A DNA stretch of 10,097 nt from Candidatus Zixiibacteriota bacterium (GCA_012797915.1 JAAZOE010000059.1:1-10097), one strand, 5' to 3'; counted from the first letter of the stretch, positions 1 to 6,960 are shown. A program made the numbers and translations. The notes: generated by a model not told the origin, from the letters alone.

Positions 1-42
1 AAAACCCACCCGATGTTCGCCTTCGGCGAACTCTGGGTGGGG
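1..42 (-). terminator. Intrinsic terminator after the dockerin protein gene
   Basis: A strong stem-loop is formed by 5-11 pairing with 35-41 (CCCACCC/GGGTGGG), a 3x3 internal loop, then 15-21 pairing with 25-31 (GTTCGCC/GGCGAAC) around a 3-nt loop. Read on the minus strand the stem is followed directly by TTTT (complement of 1-4), at which point the window ends. It lies 68 nt beyond the stop of the leftward 945-aa gene, so it fits a rho-independent terminator for that gene. The T-tract cannot be seen in full. Confidence 0.65.
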
Positions 43-109
43 CTACAGGTAAAGAGCGGCGTTACGCACGCCTAAAGGGGCGCGCCACCCATCTGCTAGA
101 TTTGGCGGG

Positions 110-2947
110 TTACGGGTCGCAGGCGGGCATGAGGCCTTTGTTGAAGAAGAAATTGATCAAAAGCAGCAGGTCGTTGAGCGTGATCGTGCCGTCGCAGTCA
201 GTATCTCCGGCGGTCCGGATCGCCGGCGGCTCCGGCCCGCCATAGAGGTAGCGGGAAAGGGCGGTCAGGTCGCCGATATCCAGGCGGCTATCGCCGTTGA
301 CATCGCCGAGGATATATCCCCGGTCGAACCGAAGGACGATCTGCCGGAGAAGAGTCGCGGCCGAATCGCGGGTCATCAGGGATAGAGGGAAATTCAGCAG
401 GCAGAAACCGTAGTTTTCTCCCTCGTAGACGACGGCGACGGCCTGCCCCTCTGTCGGTCCGCCGGGATCGGAGGAGACATAGGTGTAGATCACTTCCGCC
501 GGCGGCCTCGGCCAGAGGAATCCGGCATATGGTAAACCGGTCGGGAGATGGTACCCGAATTGGTTGACCCGGACGCTGTCCCAACTCTGGCGGGGGTATG
601 TGTCATCGACCGGGTCGGCCCCGATCAGGTCGCCGGCGAGGATATACCCCGGCTGAATCTCCAGCGGCCCGATAGAGCTGCTGTCGAGGAACAGGTAGTC
701 ACGGAAAAGCGACCCGGGATTGAAGCGGATGACGGTTGGTGCATTTTCGGGAAACCGGTCAACGGCGGCATGGCAGAGCGTCAGGATCACCTTTCCTCCG
801 CCGGCCAGATAGGCGCGCAACGTATCGGCCAGCTCCTTGCGCAGGGAACCATCGAGGTTCTCGGAACTGACGACGATAGTCGAATAGCGGGCCAGGTGTT
901 CCACGGTCGGCGGCCCGGACTGATCGAAGCGATAGATGGTATACGGCATCCCGGCCAGGGCGGAGGCGGCCAGCGAATCGAGAAACGACGACTCGAAGAT
1001 GAGGTTGGAGGTAATCTTGCGGCTGTTCTGGTCGATGACCAGTATCCCCTCGGTCGGCATGTAGGCAGTCAGTGAAAGCGACATCGACGGCGGCGACTCC
1101 CAGCCATCGGCCGAAACGGCGGTGACAAAGTAGCGATACGGTCGGCCGACTTCGGCCGACAGGTCGACGGCGCTGGAGTCGGCTGTTTCGACCGCCAACA
1201 CGGTGTCGCGGGTTTCGCCGTCGACCCGGTACAGCCGGTACCGGTCGGCGGAAAGGTCATCGGACCAGGACCATTGCAGGACGGGGTATCCGCGCCGGCC
1301 GCTGCCGGTCAAAACCAGCGGCGGATGAGGCGCCGACGGCAGAAGGGATACTTGCGGCGACCATTTGCCGACCGAGCCGTTCTGATCGACCGAGGCGACG
1401 GCGAAAGTATATATCGTATTCGGATCGAGATCGGATTGCATGATTGTGGTATCGCCGGTGGCGATGTCGGCGACGACCTCCCAAGGGGTGAGGGTCGATT
1501 TCCGGATGAGTCGATACCCGGCCATATCGCGGGCGGCCTTGGGGGACCAGGCGAAGGAAGCCAGACTGTCATCAAAGGTGACGAGGCGGAAATGCGCTGG
1601 CGGGCCGGGAGGCGGATAGCTCAGGCCGTTGGCGGTTATTTCCCGCAGAATCAGGCCGGTCGACCGGAGGTCTTCCGGCCGCAGTATTTCATAATAGTCG
1701 GAAACGGAGGCGACCTGGGTTGGCTCGAACCAGTATTTGATATAGGGATTTTTGACAATTTCATCGGCGGCGAGATAGGCGACGGTGAAAGTGACTTCCT
1801 CTTGGGGAGCCAGGTCGAACGGCCCGGCGGAGATGAGGAATCGAGTCTCCCCTCCGAAGGCCGGGGTGGCCGGCGTATCGGCCGGCGGGGCCCAGCTGGG
1901 ATGCAGGAGGGACGACTCGATCTGATTGTAATCGACCTCGGGAAAGGACATGACGAAGTATTTGTTGCTGTCGCCATAGGGGGCGGCGTAGGAGCCGCCC
2001 AAGTCCCGTCCGAGGGAAAGCAGTTGTCGCGGTCCCCAGGAGGAATCGCCGTTATCGACCCACCAGTTGAAATTGACCCGCCAGTCGGCGACGGTGAGGT
2101 CGAGAATCTGCACGCCGAAAGCGCCGTTGGAGGAACAGGAATCGTATCCCCATTGGCCGGGGTCGCCGTCGATGTCGACCGAATAGGCGATATTCAGGGG
2201 CGTCCAGCGGCGGGCTTTGTCATAGAGGCCGGGGATGAACCCGGAAAGGTCATCGGAGCCGGAGCCCTCGCCTGACCCGACATCGCAGTCGGCATAAATC
2301 CCGGCCCATCCCTGCTGGATGGGCGTCGCGCTTATATTCTTGATGGTGTAGGCGACAATCACGGCGCGGTCATAGGGCGGGGTTTCCCAGGCGTAGCTGT
2401 GGGAGGTGACCTGGATGCCCAACGGGTACCAGTCGTGGCAGTCGCCGACCAGGCAGCGATAGAGGGTATCGAAAACGATGCCGGTATCACAGGCGACGGC
2501 GATATGTTCGAGGTCGGCCCAGTCGGAGAGAGTCTGCATGGCGCCATCGGGATACGGCGCCGGAATCAGCTCCGGGACCAGGTAGGCGAAATCGAAGGCG
2601 TGGGAGACCATGGTGTCGGCGCCCTTGATTCCCCCGACCCATAGTCCGGCGCCGAACAGGTATTCTTTCGCCCCGCCGCCGGGGTAGTTGGCGGCGAATG
2701 GATGACGGATGGTTTCGACCGTTTCCTGGTCGTCCGGTACGGGGTAGGCATCGACAAACGGCCGACCGACGGCCATCCGGTTGGATTGCGCCAGCCAGAG
2801 GCCGGGAAAGGTGTCGCTGATGCGCTGGTAATAATAGGGGGCGCCAGTCAACGCCGGGAGTCTCAGGGCGCGCAGTTTCTCACCGGTATCGGCCAGCACC
2901 GACGGCGCGAGACAGAAAAGGAGTGCGGCAAGCAGTACCCTGCGCAT
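110..2947 (-). CDS. Secreted multidomain protein with FN3 repeats and C-terminal type I dockerin
   Basis: 945 aa. Residues 1-19 are a Sec signal peptide (MRRVLLAALLFCLAPSVLA), so the protein is exported. Residues about 20-450 are a large aromatic-rich region of no family I recognise. About 455-545 and 546-635 look like two fibronectin type III domains (patterns such as YRLIRK, YTFAVASVD, YRLYRVD, YRYFVTAVSADG). About 636-875 has an alpha/beta, glutamine-amidotransferase-like look (ILVIDQN, TIVVSSEN, LRAYLAGGGKVILT). The C-terminus is a type I dockerin with two calcium loops at 882-893 (DVNGDSRLDIGD) and 915-926 (DTDCDGTITLND). Dockerins bind cohesins, but no cohesin or glycosidase is present here, and such domains are common on secreted proteins outside cellulosomes. 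The start is set by the signal peptide; only a G-run (2951-2957 region) resembles a ribosome site. Substrate and role are unknown. Confidence 0.93.
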   Translation of the reverse strand: MRRVLLAALLFCLAPSVLADTGEKLRALRLPALTGAPYYYQRISDTFPGLWLAQSNRMAVGRPFVDAYPVPDDQETVETIRHPFAANYPGGGAKEYLFGAGLWVGGIKGADTMVSHAFDFAYLVPELIPAPYPDGAMQTLSDWADLEHIAVACDTGIVFDTLYRCLVGDCHDWYPLGIQVTSHSYAWETPPYDRAVIVAYTIKNISATPIQQGWAGIYADCDVGSGEGSGSDDLSGFIPGLYDKARRWTPLNIAYSVDIDGDPGQWGYDSCSSNGAFGVQILDLTVADWRVNFNWWVDNGDSSWGPRQLLSLGRDLGGSYAAPYGDSNKYFVMSFPEVDYNQIESSLLHPSWAPPADTPATPAFGGETRFLISAGPFDLAPQEEVTFTVAYLAADEIVKNPYIKYWFEPTQVASVSDYYEILRPEDLRSTGLILREITANGLSYPPPGPPAHFRLVTFDDSLASFAWSPKAARDMAGYRLIRKSTLTPWEVVADIATGDTTIMQSDLDPNTIYTFAVASVDQNGSVGKWSPQVSLLPSAPHPPLVLTGSGRRGYPVLQWSWSDDLSADRYRLYRVDGETRDTVLAVETADSSAVDLSAEVGRPYRYFVTAVSADGWESPPSMSLSLTAYMPTEGILVIDQNSRKITSNLIFESSFLDSLAASALAGMPYTIYRFDQSGPPTVEHLARYSTIVVSSENLDGSLRKELADTLRAYLAGGGKVILTLCHAAVDRFPENAPTVIRFNPGSLFRDYLFLDSSSIGPLEIQPGYILAGDLIGADPVDDTYPRQSWDSVRVNQFGYHLPTGLPYAGFLWPRPPAEVIYTYVSSDPGGPTEGQAVAVVYEGENYGFCLLNFPLSLMTRDSAATLLRQIVLRFDRGYILGDVNGDSRLDIGDLTALSRYLYGGPEPPAIRTAGDTDCDGTITLNDLLLLINFFFNKGLMPACDP

Positions 2948-2989
2948 CGAACCCCCGGCCTTAGGATGACATCGAGAACCTTCGTCGCA

Positions 2990-3019
2990 AATATAACGCC
3001 CTGGAACCGATTTTGTGTA
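2990..3019 (-). promoter_or_regulatory. Possible promoter for the dockerin protein gene
   Basis: On the minus strand TACACA (3019-3014) and TATATT (2995-2990) are separated by 18 nt. Transcription would begin near 2983, giving a leader of about 35 nt. The -10 box matches 5 of 6 consensus positions and the -35 only 4 of 6, so this is a modest candidate. It sits downstream of the orphan terminator at 3061-3100, which would insulate the gene from lpdA transcription. Confidence 0.35.
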
Positions 3020-3060
3020 ATCATTTCGGGGAAAGGATGGGAGCGAGGATCAGAGAGGAC

Positions 3061-3100
3061 ACAAAAAAACAAGGAGCTTCTCCCTCACAAAGAAGCTCCT
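3061..3100 (-). terminator. Intrinsic terminator, orphan (minus strand)
   Basis: A perfect 10-bp stem is formed by AGGAGCTTCT (3072-3081) and AGAAGCTCCT (3091-3100) around a 9-nt loop. On the minus strand it is followed by TTGTTTTTTTG, including a run of seven T. This is a textbook rho-independent terminator for leftward transcription. The nearest upstream gene, lpdA, stops 337 nt earlier, so the terminator ends either a long lpdA 3' tail or an unannotated short transcript. It also lies 114 nt before the start of the dockerin gene and could act in a leader. Confidence 0.8.
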
Positions 3101-3395
3101 CGTCCCCACCTCATTAGTACCCTTCACCGCCATACAGAGTAACTAACTTCGGTAAGTAAGAGGAACAAAAACCATGCCATCGCCTGCCGTTGAGGATAAC
3201 TATTCTATAATGCCGTACGGGACAATATATTACCGAATTGTATCAATGACCATAGATTAAACCCGCCTTATCCCTTGCCGCATATTATGCGTCCCCGGAA
3301 ACCGGCGGAAAGGCAATGACTCCTTTAACGATATGACTACCTGTCACTTATGGGGGCAGGCGTGATTCAATAGAAACTGATAATAACCGCGATGC

Positions 3396-3425
3396 GGCGC
3401 AGGAACTGCGAACAGTCCCTGCGCC
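3396..3425 (-). terminator. Hairpin directly after lpdA
   Basis: Stem of 8 bp (3396-3403 with 3418-3425), one A/C mismatch, then 4 bp (3405-3408 with 3413-3416) closed by a tetraloop that reads TTCG on the minus strand. It begins 12 nt past the lpdA stop. No T-run follows immediately, only a GCATCGCGGTTATTATC tail, so it may terminate inefficiently or protect the 3' end of the mRNA. Confidence 0.5.
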
Positions 3426-3436
3426 GATTGGTTTTA

Positions 3437-4828
3437 TCAACGCTGTCCGGGGAGATGAACAGACATTTTGTGAAGATTGTGGCACGCTTCCATAATCGAT
3501 TCGGAGATGACCGGGTGTGCAAACACCAGCGACCCGAGTTCGGTCACGGTCAATCCCTGCCGGATGGCCAGGGCCGCGGTGTGAATCGCCTCGGTCACGT
3601 GCGGGCCGACCATGTGGACGCCGAGGAGTTTGTCGGTCTTTTTATCGCCGATGACTTTGACTTCTCCGGCGATTTCTCCTTCGGCGTGGGCTTTCCCCAG
3701 CGCCCGCATCGGGAAGGAGCCGATGGCGATCTCCGCCTTTTCGCGGGCCTTTTCCTCGGTCAACCCGACCGAGGCGACCTCCGGCTGGGTGAAGATGACG
3801 GAGGGGACGCCGAGGTAGTTGACTTCGCGTTTTTGGCCAAGGCAGTTGTCGACGGCCACAGCTCCCTCGGCCACGGCGGTATAGGCCAGAAGCGACTTGC
3901 CGGCGACGTCGCCGGTGGCATAGATGCCATCGACCGAGGTCCGCATACCGCCATCGACGGCGATCGAGCCGTTCCGGTTCAATTTCACCCCTACCGAATC
4001 CAGCCCCATATCGCCGGTGTTGAAGGCTCGTCCGACCGAGACCAGCACCTTCTCGGTTTCGACCGCCTGGCCATCGGCCAGGATGGCCTTGACCAGGCCG
4101 GATGGGGACGGTTCCAGCATTTCGACCCGGGTGTCGGTGGTCAGGCGGATTTTGAGTTTTTTCAATTCCCGGGCGATGATGGCCGAAACCGACGGATCTT
4201 CCATCGGCAGCGCCCGAGGCAGCAGTTCCACCATTTCAATCTTGACGTCCAGCTGGCCGAGCATGAACGCCCATTCGCAGCCGATGACCCCGGCCCCGAT
4301 GATCAGGATCGACTGGGGCAGGGCGGGCAACTGCAGGAGATGATCGGAAGAAAGCACGTTGATGCCATCAAGCATGAGGCCGGGGAGGTTGGCCGGACGG
4401 GAGCCGGTGGCGATGATGACGTTTTTGGCCTCGATATCGAGTTCGGTATCATCGTTCTGCTGGACATGGATGGTGTGGGGGTTGCGGAAGGAACCGAAGC
4501 CGTTGTAGAGGTCGACGCCGTATCCCTTGAAGAGGGATTTGATACCGGAGACCAGGCCGCCGACAATCTTGTCCTTGCGGCCGAGCATGGCCGGCCAGTC
4601 GGCCTGCGGCGGCGTCGACAGACGGATGCCGAAACTGTCCGCCTGTTTCATCTTTTGGTACAGGTTGGCCCCGGCGATCAGGGATTTGGAGGGGATACAG
4701 CCCCGGTTGAGGCAGACGCCGCCGACGGTGTCTTCCTCGATAACGGCCACTTTGGCGCCTTTGAGGGCGGCCCGGATGGCGGCGGTGTAGCCGCCCGGTC
4801 CGGCGCCCAGAATGACTAGGTCATACAT
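3437..4828 (-). CDS. lpdA: Dihydrolipoamide dehydrogenase (E3)
   Basis: 463 aa, the usual length for the family. The flavoprotein reoxidises dihydrolipoyl groups of 2-oxoacid dehydrogenase complexes or of the glycine cleavage H protein and passes electrons to NAD+; it is cytoplasmic. Visible marks: FAD-binding GAGPGG at 8-13, the redox disulfide C39/C44 in GGVCLNRGCIPSK, the NAD-binding GAGVIGCE at 178-185, the second FAD contact GIYATGDVAG near residue 300, and the C-terminal dimer-interface catalytic pair H438/E443 in HPVISE. The start is supported by an AGGAG site (4842-4846) 13 nt or so upstream, which is a rather long spacing. No E1, E2 or H-protein gene is in the window, so which complex it serves cannot be told. 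An intrinsic terminator lies immediately before the ribosome site. Confidence 0.97.
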   Translation of the reverse strand: MYDLVILGAGPGGYTAAIRAALKGAKVAVIEEDTVGGVCLNRGCIPSKSLIAGANLYQKMKQADSFGIRLSTPPQADWPAMLGRKDKIVGGLVSGIKSLFKGYGVDLYNGFGSFRNPHTIHVQQNDDTELDIEAKNVIIATGSRPANLPGLMLDGINVLSSDHLLQLPALPQSILIIGAGVIGCEWAFMLGQLDVKIEMVELLPRALPMEDPSVSAIIARELKKLKIRLTTDTRVEMLEPSPSGLVKAILADGQAVETEKVLVSVGRAFNTGDMGLDSVGVKLNRNGSIAVDGGMRTSVDGIYATGDVAGKSLLAYTAVAEGAVAVDNCLGQKREVNYLGVPSVIFTQPEVASVGLTEEKAREKAEIAIGSFPMRALGKAHAEGEIAGEVKVIGDKKTDKLLGVHMVGPHVTEAIHTAALAIRQGLTVTELGSLVFAHPVISESIMEACHNLHKMSVHLPGQR

Positions 4829-4848
4829 ACCGACAGGTCGCTCCTTTT

Positions 4849-4882
4849 AAAAACGGCGCAATCGGCCAGGGCCGATGCGCCG
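4849..4882 (-). terminator. Intrinsic terminator/attenuator abutting the lpdA ribosome site
   Basis: A 12-bp stem with one bulged A (4860) forms from 4854-4866 and 4871-4882 around a 4-nt loop. On the minus strand it is followed by TTTTT (4853-4849). It lies 47 nt after the lipoprotein stop and so fits a terminator for the barrel/lipoprotein operon. The T-run is followed at once by AAAAGGAG, the lpdA ribosome site, leaving no space for a promoter between them. Confidence 0.75.
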
Positions 4883-4888
4883 GGACAG

Positions 4889-4900
4889 TCGTTCGAACGA
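4889..4900. promoter_or_regulatory. 12-bp palindrome TCGTTCGAACGA upstream of lpdA
   Basis: A perfect 12-nt inverted repeat without spacer lies between the lipoprotein stop and the terminator hairpin. It is where an lpdA promoter would have to sit if the gene has its own. I see no convincing -10/-35 pair around it. It might be an operator or chance. Confidence 0.25.
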
Positions 4901-4928
4901 ATACCATACCGACAATACGCGGTCGCGA

Positions 4929-5492
4929 TCATCCCCCGCTAAGGGTAACGATCACGACCAGTGAATCGATGGTGATTCTGAAATCATCCCGCGGGATGGC
5001 CACCGGATAGATGCTGAACCGCCCCCCCTCGAGGATATCCTTGATCACCTGCAGGTTGGTGATATACTGGATGGACTCGTTCCATTCCACGGTTACCGTT
5101 CTGTTGCCGGGGATGGTCAGGCCGGTGAACACCAGTTCGGTCGAGGAATCGACCACCATCTGGGAGTTGGTCCATTCCTTGGTGGTGTCTTCTTCCAGGA
5201 ACAGCTGGAAGGTCACCCCGCCGGCCAGATTGTTTCTGGCTTTGAGGTAGAAGCCGATGCTCTCGATATCCTTGATTTTGTCCTGGTTTTCCAGAAAATC
5301 GGGGTCGTCCCGCAGATCGACAACCAGCTTGACGCCGCTATCCTGCCCCGGGTAGGTCGACACGGTGACGATCTGGGAATTCTTATCCGGCACCAGTTTG
5401 GCGGTCGCCACGTAGGTGCCGGTCATGATGCATCCCACCGCCACGAGTGCGGCCGCAACAAGCGAAACGGCCGACCATCTATTGATTTTCAT
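4929..5492 (-). CDS. Predicted lipoprotein of unknown function
   Basis: 187 aa. The N-terminus is a lipoprotein signal: two basic residues, a hydrophobic stretch (about 8-20) and a lipobox-like AVGC with the lipidated cysteine at C21. The -3 residue is Ala, which is less common than Leu. The mature part (22-187) is rich in alternating beta-type segments with no cysteines that I see, which suggests a beta-sandwich-like domain; I do not recognise the family. An ideal AGGAGG site (5501-5506) lies 8 nt before the ATG and overlaps the stop codon of the preceding gene. Only 12 nt separate the two genes, so they are almost certainly co-transcribed and probably translationally coupled. Both products are envelope proteins. 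A terminator follows at 4849-4882. Confidence 0.85.
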   Translation of the reverse strand: MKINRWSAVSLVAAALVAVGCIMTGTYVATAKLVPDKNSQIVTVSTYPGQDSGVKLVVDLRDDPDFLENQDKIKDIESIGFYLKARNNLAGGVTFQLFLEEDTTKEWTNSQMVVDSSTELVFTGLTIPGNRTVTVEWNESIQYITNLQVIKDILEGGRFSIYPVAIPRDDFRITIDSLVVIVTLSGG

Positions 5493-5504
5493 CGTCGCCG
5501 CCTC

Positions 5505-6044
5505 CTATTCTTTCCCGAAATAGTAAATGACGCCACCGGTCACCGACAGCGCCTTTTTCGAAGTGGAGTTGTCCCAGGCCGCGATATTGCACCGGCCGCG
5601 GACTTCGATATCCAGCATTTTCATGACCCCGGCCGCCAGTCCAGCGCCAAATGACCACCCCGATTTATTAGCCGTGGTGACTCCTTCCCGTTTGATGGCA
5701 TAGACCCCGCCGCCGATGAACAGGTACGGTTTGGGGCCGATGCGGGCCGGCAGCCCGCCCAACAGCAGGTCGAGGCCGTAGTGGTTAAACGTCGAACCAT
5801 CGCGGCTGCCGACGCCGGCGATCTGGACATCGCCGTACGAGCCGAAATTGGCATTCGGTTCGGCCACCAGCGGGCCGATAATCCGGAACCGGAATTTAAA
5901 CCCATACGTTTTGCCGGTTTCCTGGTCGTCCTGGGCAATCGGGTAAAGCCCGCCGGCGACAAGGCCGAAACCGGTTTTCTCGGCCAGCGCTCCGGCCGGC
6001 AGAAGCAGCGCCAGCAGGACACAGGCTAGCAGTTTTCCTTTCAT
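5505..6044 (-). CDS. Small outer-membrane beta-barrel-type protein
   Basis: 179 aa. Residues 1-21 (MKGKLLACVLLALLLPAGALA) form a signal peptide. The rest is a run of alternating glycine/aromatic-rich strands (GFGLVAGGLYP, YGFKFRFRIIG, YLFIGGGVYAI, SWSFGAGLAAGVM, SVTGGVIYYF), the look of a small outer-membrane barrel of the OmpA/opacity porin type, perhaps eight strands. It ends YYFGKE, close to but not at a C-terminal aromatic. The frame stays open to an ATG at 6074, but the ATG at 6044 is preferred: it has GGGAGG 4 nt upstream, opens the signal peptide, and the promoter at 6084-6112 would start transcription near 6077, leaving no leader for the earlier ATG. It heads a two-gene envelope operon with the lipoprotein. 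Function is unknown. Confidence 0.85.
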   Translation of the reverse strand: MKGKLLACVLLALLLPAGALAEKTGFGLVAGGLYPIAQDDQETGKTYGFKFRFRIIGPLVAEPNANFGSYGDVQIAGVGSRDGSTFNHYGLDLLLGGLPARIGPKPYLFIGGGVYAIKREGVTTANKSGWSFGAGLAAGVMKMLDIEVRGRCNIAAWDNSTSKKALSVTGGVIYYFGKE

Positions 6045-6083
6045 CGTTCCTCCCGTCTGGGGGCCGTCTTGCATACTGGACGA

Positions 6084-6112
6084 AGTATAACCCCCATACG
6101 TGGAACGGTCAA
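6084..6112 (-). promoter_or_regulatory. Sigma70-type promoter of the barrel/lipoprotein operon
   Basis: On the minus strand TTGACC (6112-6107) and TATACT (6089-6084) are exactly 17 nt apart, 5 of 6 consensus matches each. Transcription would start near 6077, giving a leader of about 33 nt to the ATG at 6044. Confidence 0.75.
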
Positions 6113-6344
6113 CAGCTATTGATCGTTTCCGGGCGATGCCGGCCGGCCCGCAACGGCCGGCCGGGCTGTCCCGAACCTGCCGGCGGGGCCTGGTCGATAC
6201 TATAATACAGGAACATTTTTGTATTGTTTGTTAAACTTTTATATCGGCCGGGGCCGGCGGCGGGCACAAACGGGGCGGCGAATTGTTTAATTTCATAGGA
6301 GTTTTTGCGGAAACGGAAAATTTCCGGGCGGGGCGATAAATTGC

Positions 6345-6373
6345 TTGACAGAATCCGGATTGGCGGTTATATA
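6345..6373 (+). promoter_or_regulatory. Sigma70-type promoter of the XRE-cupin/spermidine operon
   Basis: A perfect TTGACA (6345-6350) is followed after 17 nt by TATATA (6368-6373); an overlapping TATAAG (6370-6375) would give 19 nt spacing. Transcription would start near 6380, inside the first GTTTA palindrome, so a bound protein would block initiation. Confidence 0.75.
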
Positions 6374-6378
6374 AGCAT

Positions 6379-6413
6379 GGTTTACTAAACAAAGAGAAGG
6401 TTTATCATAAACC
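6379..6413. promoter_or_regulatory. Tandem operator-like palindromes
   Basis: GTTTACTAAAC (6380-6390; 5-bp arms around one base) and GGTTTATCATAAACC (6399-6413; 7-bp arms around one base) share the half-site GGTTTA. Their centres, 6385 and 6406, are 21 bp apart, about two helical turns, so two dimers could bind the same face. The pair covers the predicted transcription start and ends one base before the regulator's ATG. A related GTTTGTTAAAC lies at 6226-6236. The obvious candidate binder is the XRE protein encoded next. Confidence 0.6.
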
Positions 6414-6414
6414 G

Positions 6415-6960
6415 ATGAAACTGGAGATCGGACACAAAATTAAAGACCTGCGGCTGGCGGCCGACCTGACCCAGTCGGAACTGGCCGACCGCGCCCAGTT
6501 GACCAAGGGATTTATCTCCCAGCTGGAAAACGACCAGACGTCGATTTCGCTGGATTCGCTTTTGGATATCCTGGACGCTCTGGGCGTGGGGATCAGCGAG
6601 TTTTTCGCCGGCGACGGCGAACCGGAACGGGTCGCCTACACGGTCGCCGACCGGGTGCCGGTCGAGGGTCGGGGAGCCTCGGGGTTCGACCTGCTGGTGC
6701 CGGGCTCGACCAACAACCAGATGGATCCAATCCTGATCACGCTCGAGCCGGGGCAGTCGCTGCCGCCGGAGGAGCCGCACACCGGTGAGGAGTTCGGGTA
6801 CGTGTTGTCGGGGCAGTTAATGGTCCGGTTCGGGAAGAAAAGCTATCGGTTGAAGAAGGAAGAGTGCTTCTATTTCGAATCCGACAAGCGGCACCAGTTT
6901 CAGAACAAGGGCAAGAGCAAGACAACCTTTATCTGGGTAACCACCCCGCCGCAGATGTAG
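6415..6960 (+). CDS. XRE-family transcriptional regulator with C-terminal cupin domain
   Basis: 181 aa. Residues 7-64 are a Cro/C1-type helix-turn-helix (KIKDLRLAADLTQSELA, KGFISQLEND, SLDSLLDILDALGV). Residues about 105-178 are a small cupin: motif 1 PHTGEEFGYVLSG (121-133) and motif 2 with H160 and N164. This architecture is that of PuuR-like and other metabolite-sensing regulators, several of which control polyamine metabolism. As first gene before speD, a decarboxylase and speE, it probably senses a polyamine or precursor and controls this operon and itself; that is inference. The only ribosome-site-like sequence, AGAAGG (6395-6400), is 14 nt from the ATG, because a 15-nt palindrome fills the space, so translation may be weak or also controlled. 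The start is supported by the standard N-terminal spacing to the HTH. Confidence 0.95.
   Translation: MKLEIGHKIKDLRLAADLTQSELADRAQLTKGFISQLENDQTSISLDSLLDILDALGVGISEFFAGDGEPERVAYTVADRVPVEGRGASGFDLLVPGSTNNQMDPILITLEPGQSLPPEEPHTGEEFGYVLSGQLMVRFGKKSYRLKKEECFYFESDKRHQFQNKGKSKTTFIWVTTPPQM

Larger units (their letters stand above)
2948..3436. other. 489-nt gene-free gap between lpdA and the dockerin gene
   Basis: The gap is visibly more AT-rich than its neighbours. From right to left it holds a hairpin just after lpdA (3396-3425), a perfect 13-nt palindrome CGCATATTATGCG (3279-3291), a TATAAT on the plus strand (3206-3211) without a good -35, a hydrophobic 18-codon minus-strand frame (3180-3124, no clear ribosome site), an intrinsic terminator (3061-3100) and a weak leftward promoter. 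I see no protein gene and no RNA family that I can name. Confidence 0.6.
6045..6414. other. Divergent intergenic control region
   Basis: 370 nt between the leftward barrel operon and the rightward spermidine operon. It contains a leftward promoter, a GC-rich hairpin (GCCGGCCG 6138-6145 with CGGCCGGC 6154-6161, no T-run), a TATAAT on the plus strand (6201-6206) lacking a good -35, a GTTTGTTAAAC element (6226-6236), a 13-nt palindrome CGGAAAATTTCCG (6314-6326), the rightward promoter and two operator-like palindromes. No gene was found. GC-rich and AT-rich blocks alternate sharply. Confidence 0.6.

Noticed and set aside
1274..2275. 333-codon plus-strand open frame opposite the dockerin gene
   Set aside because: The translation is low-complexity Gly/Arg-rich and lies entirely within a well-supported gene on the other strand.
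3124..3180. 18-codon hydrophobic minus-strand frame as a leader peptide
   Set aside because: No ribosome site and no run of a single regulatory amino acid; kept only as a remark on the gap.
3392..4819. 475-codon plus-strand open frame opposite lpdA
   Set aside because: It is antisense to an unmistakable lpdA, rich in Gly/Asp/Gln as expected for a shadow frame in GC-rich DNA, with no domain or ribosome site.
6201..6206. Perfect TATAAT as a second rightward promoter
   Set aside because: The -35 position reads TGCCGG and there is no TGn extension, so alone it is not convincing.
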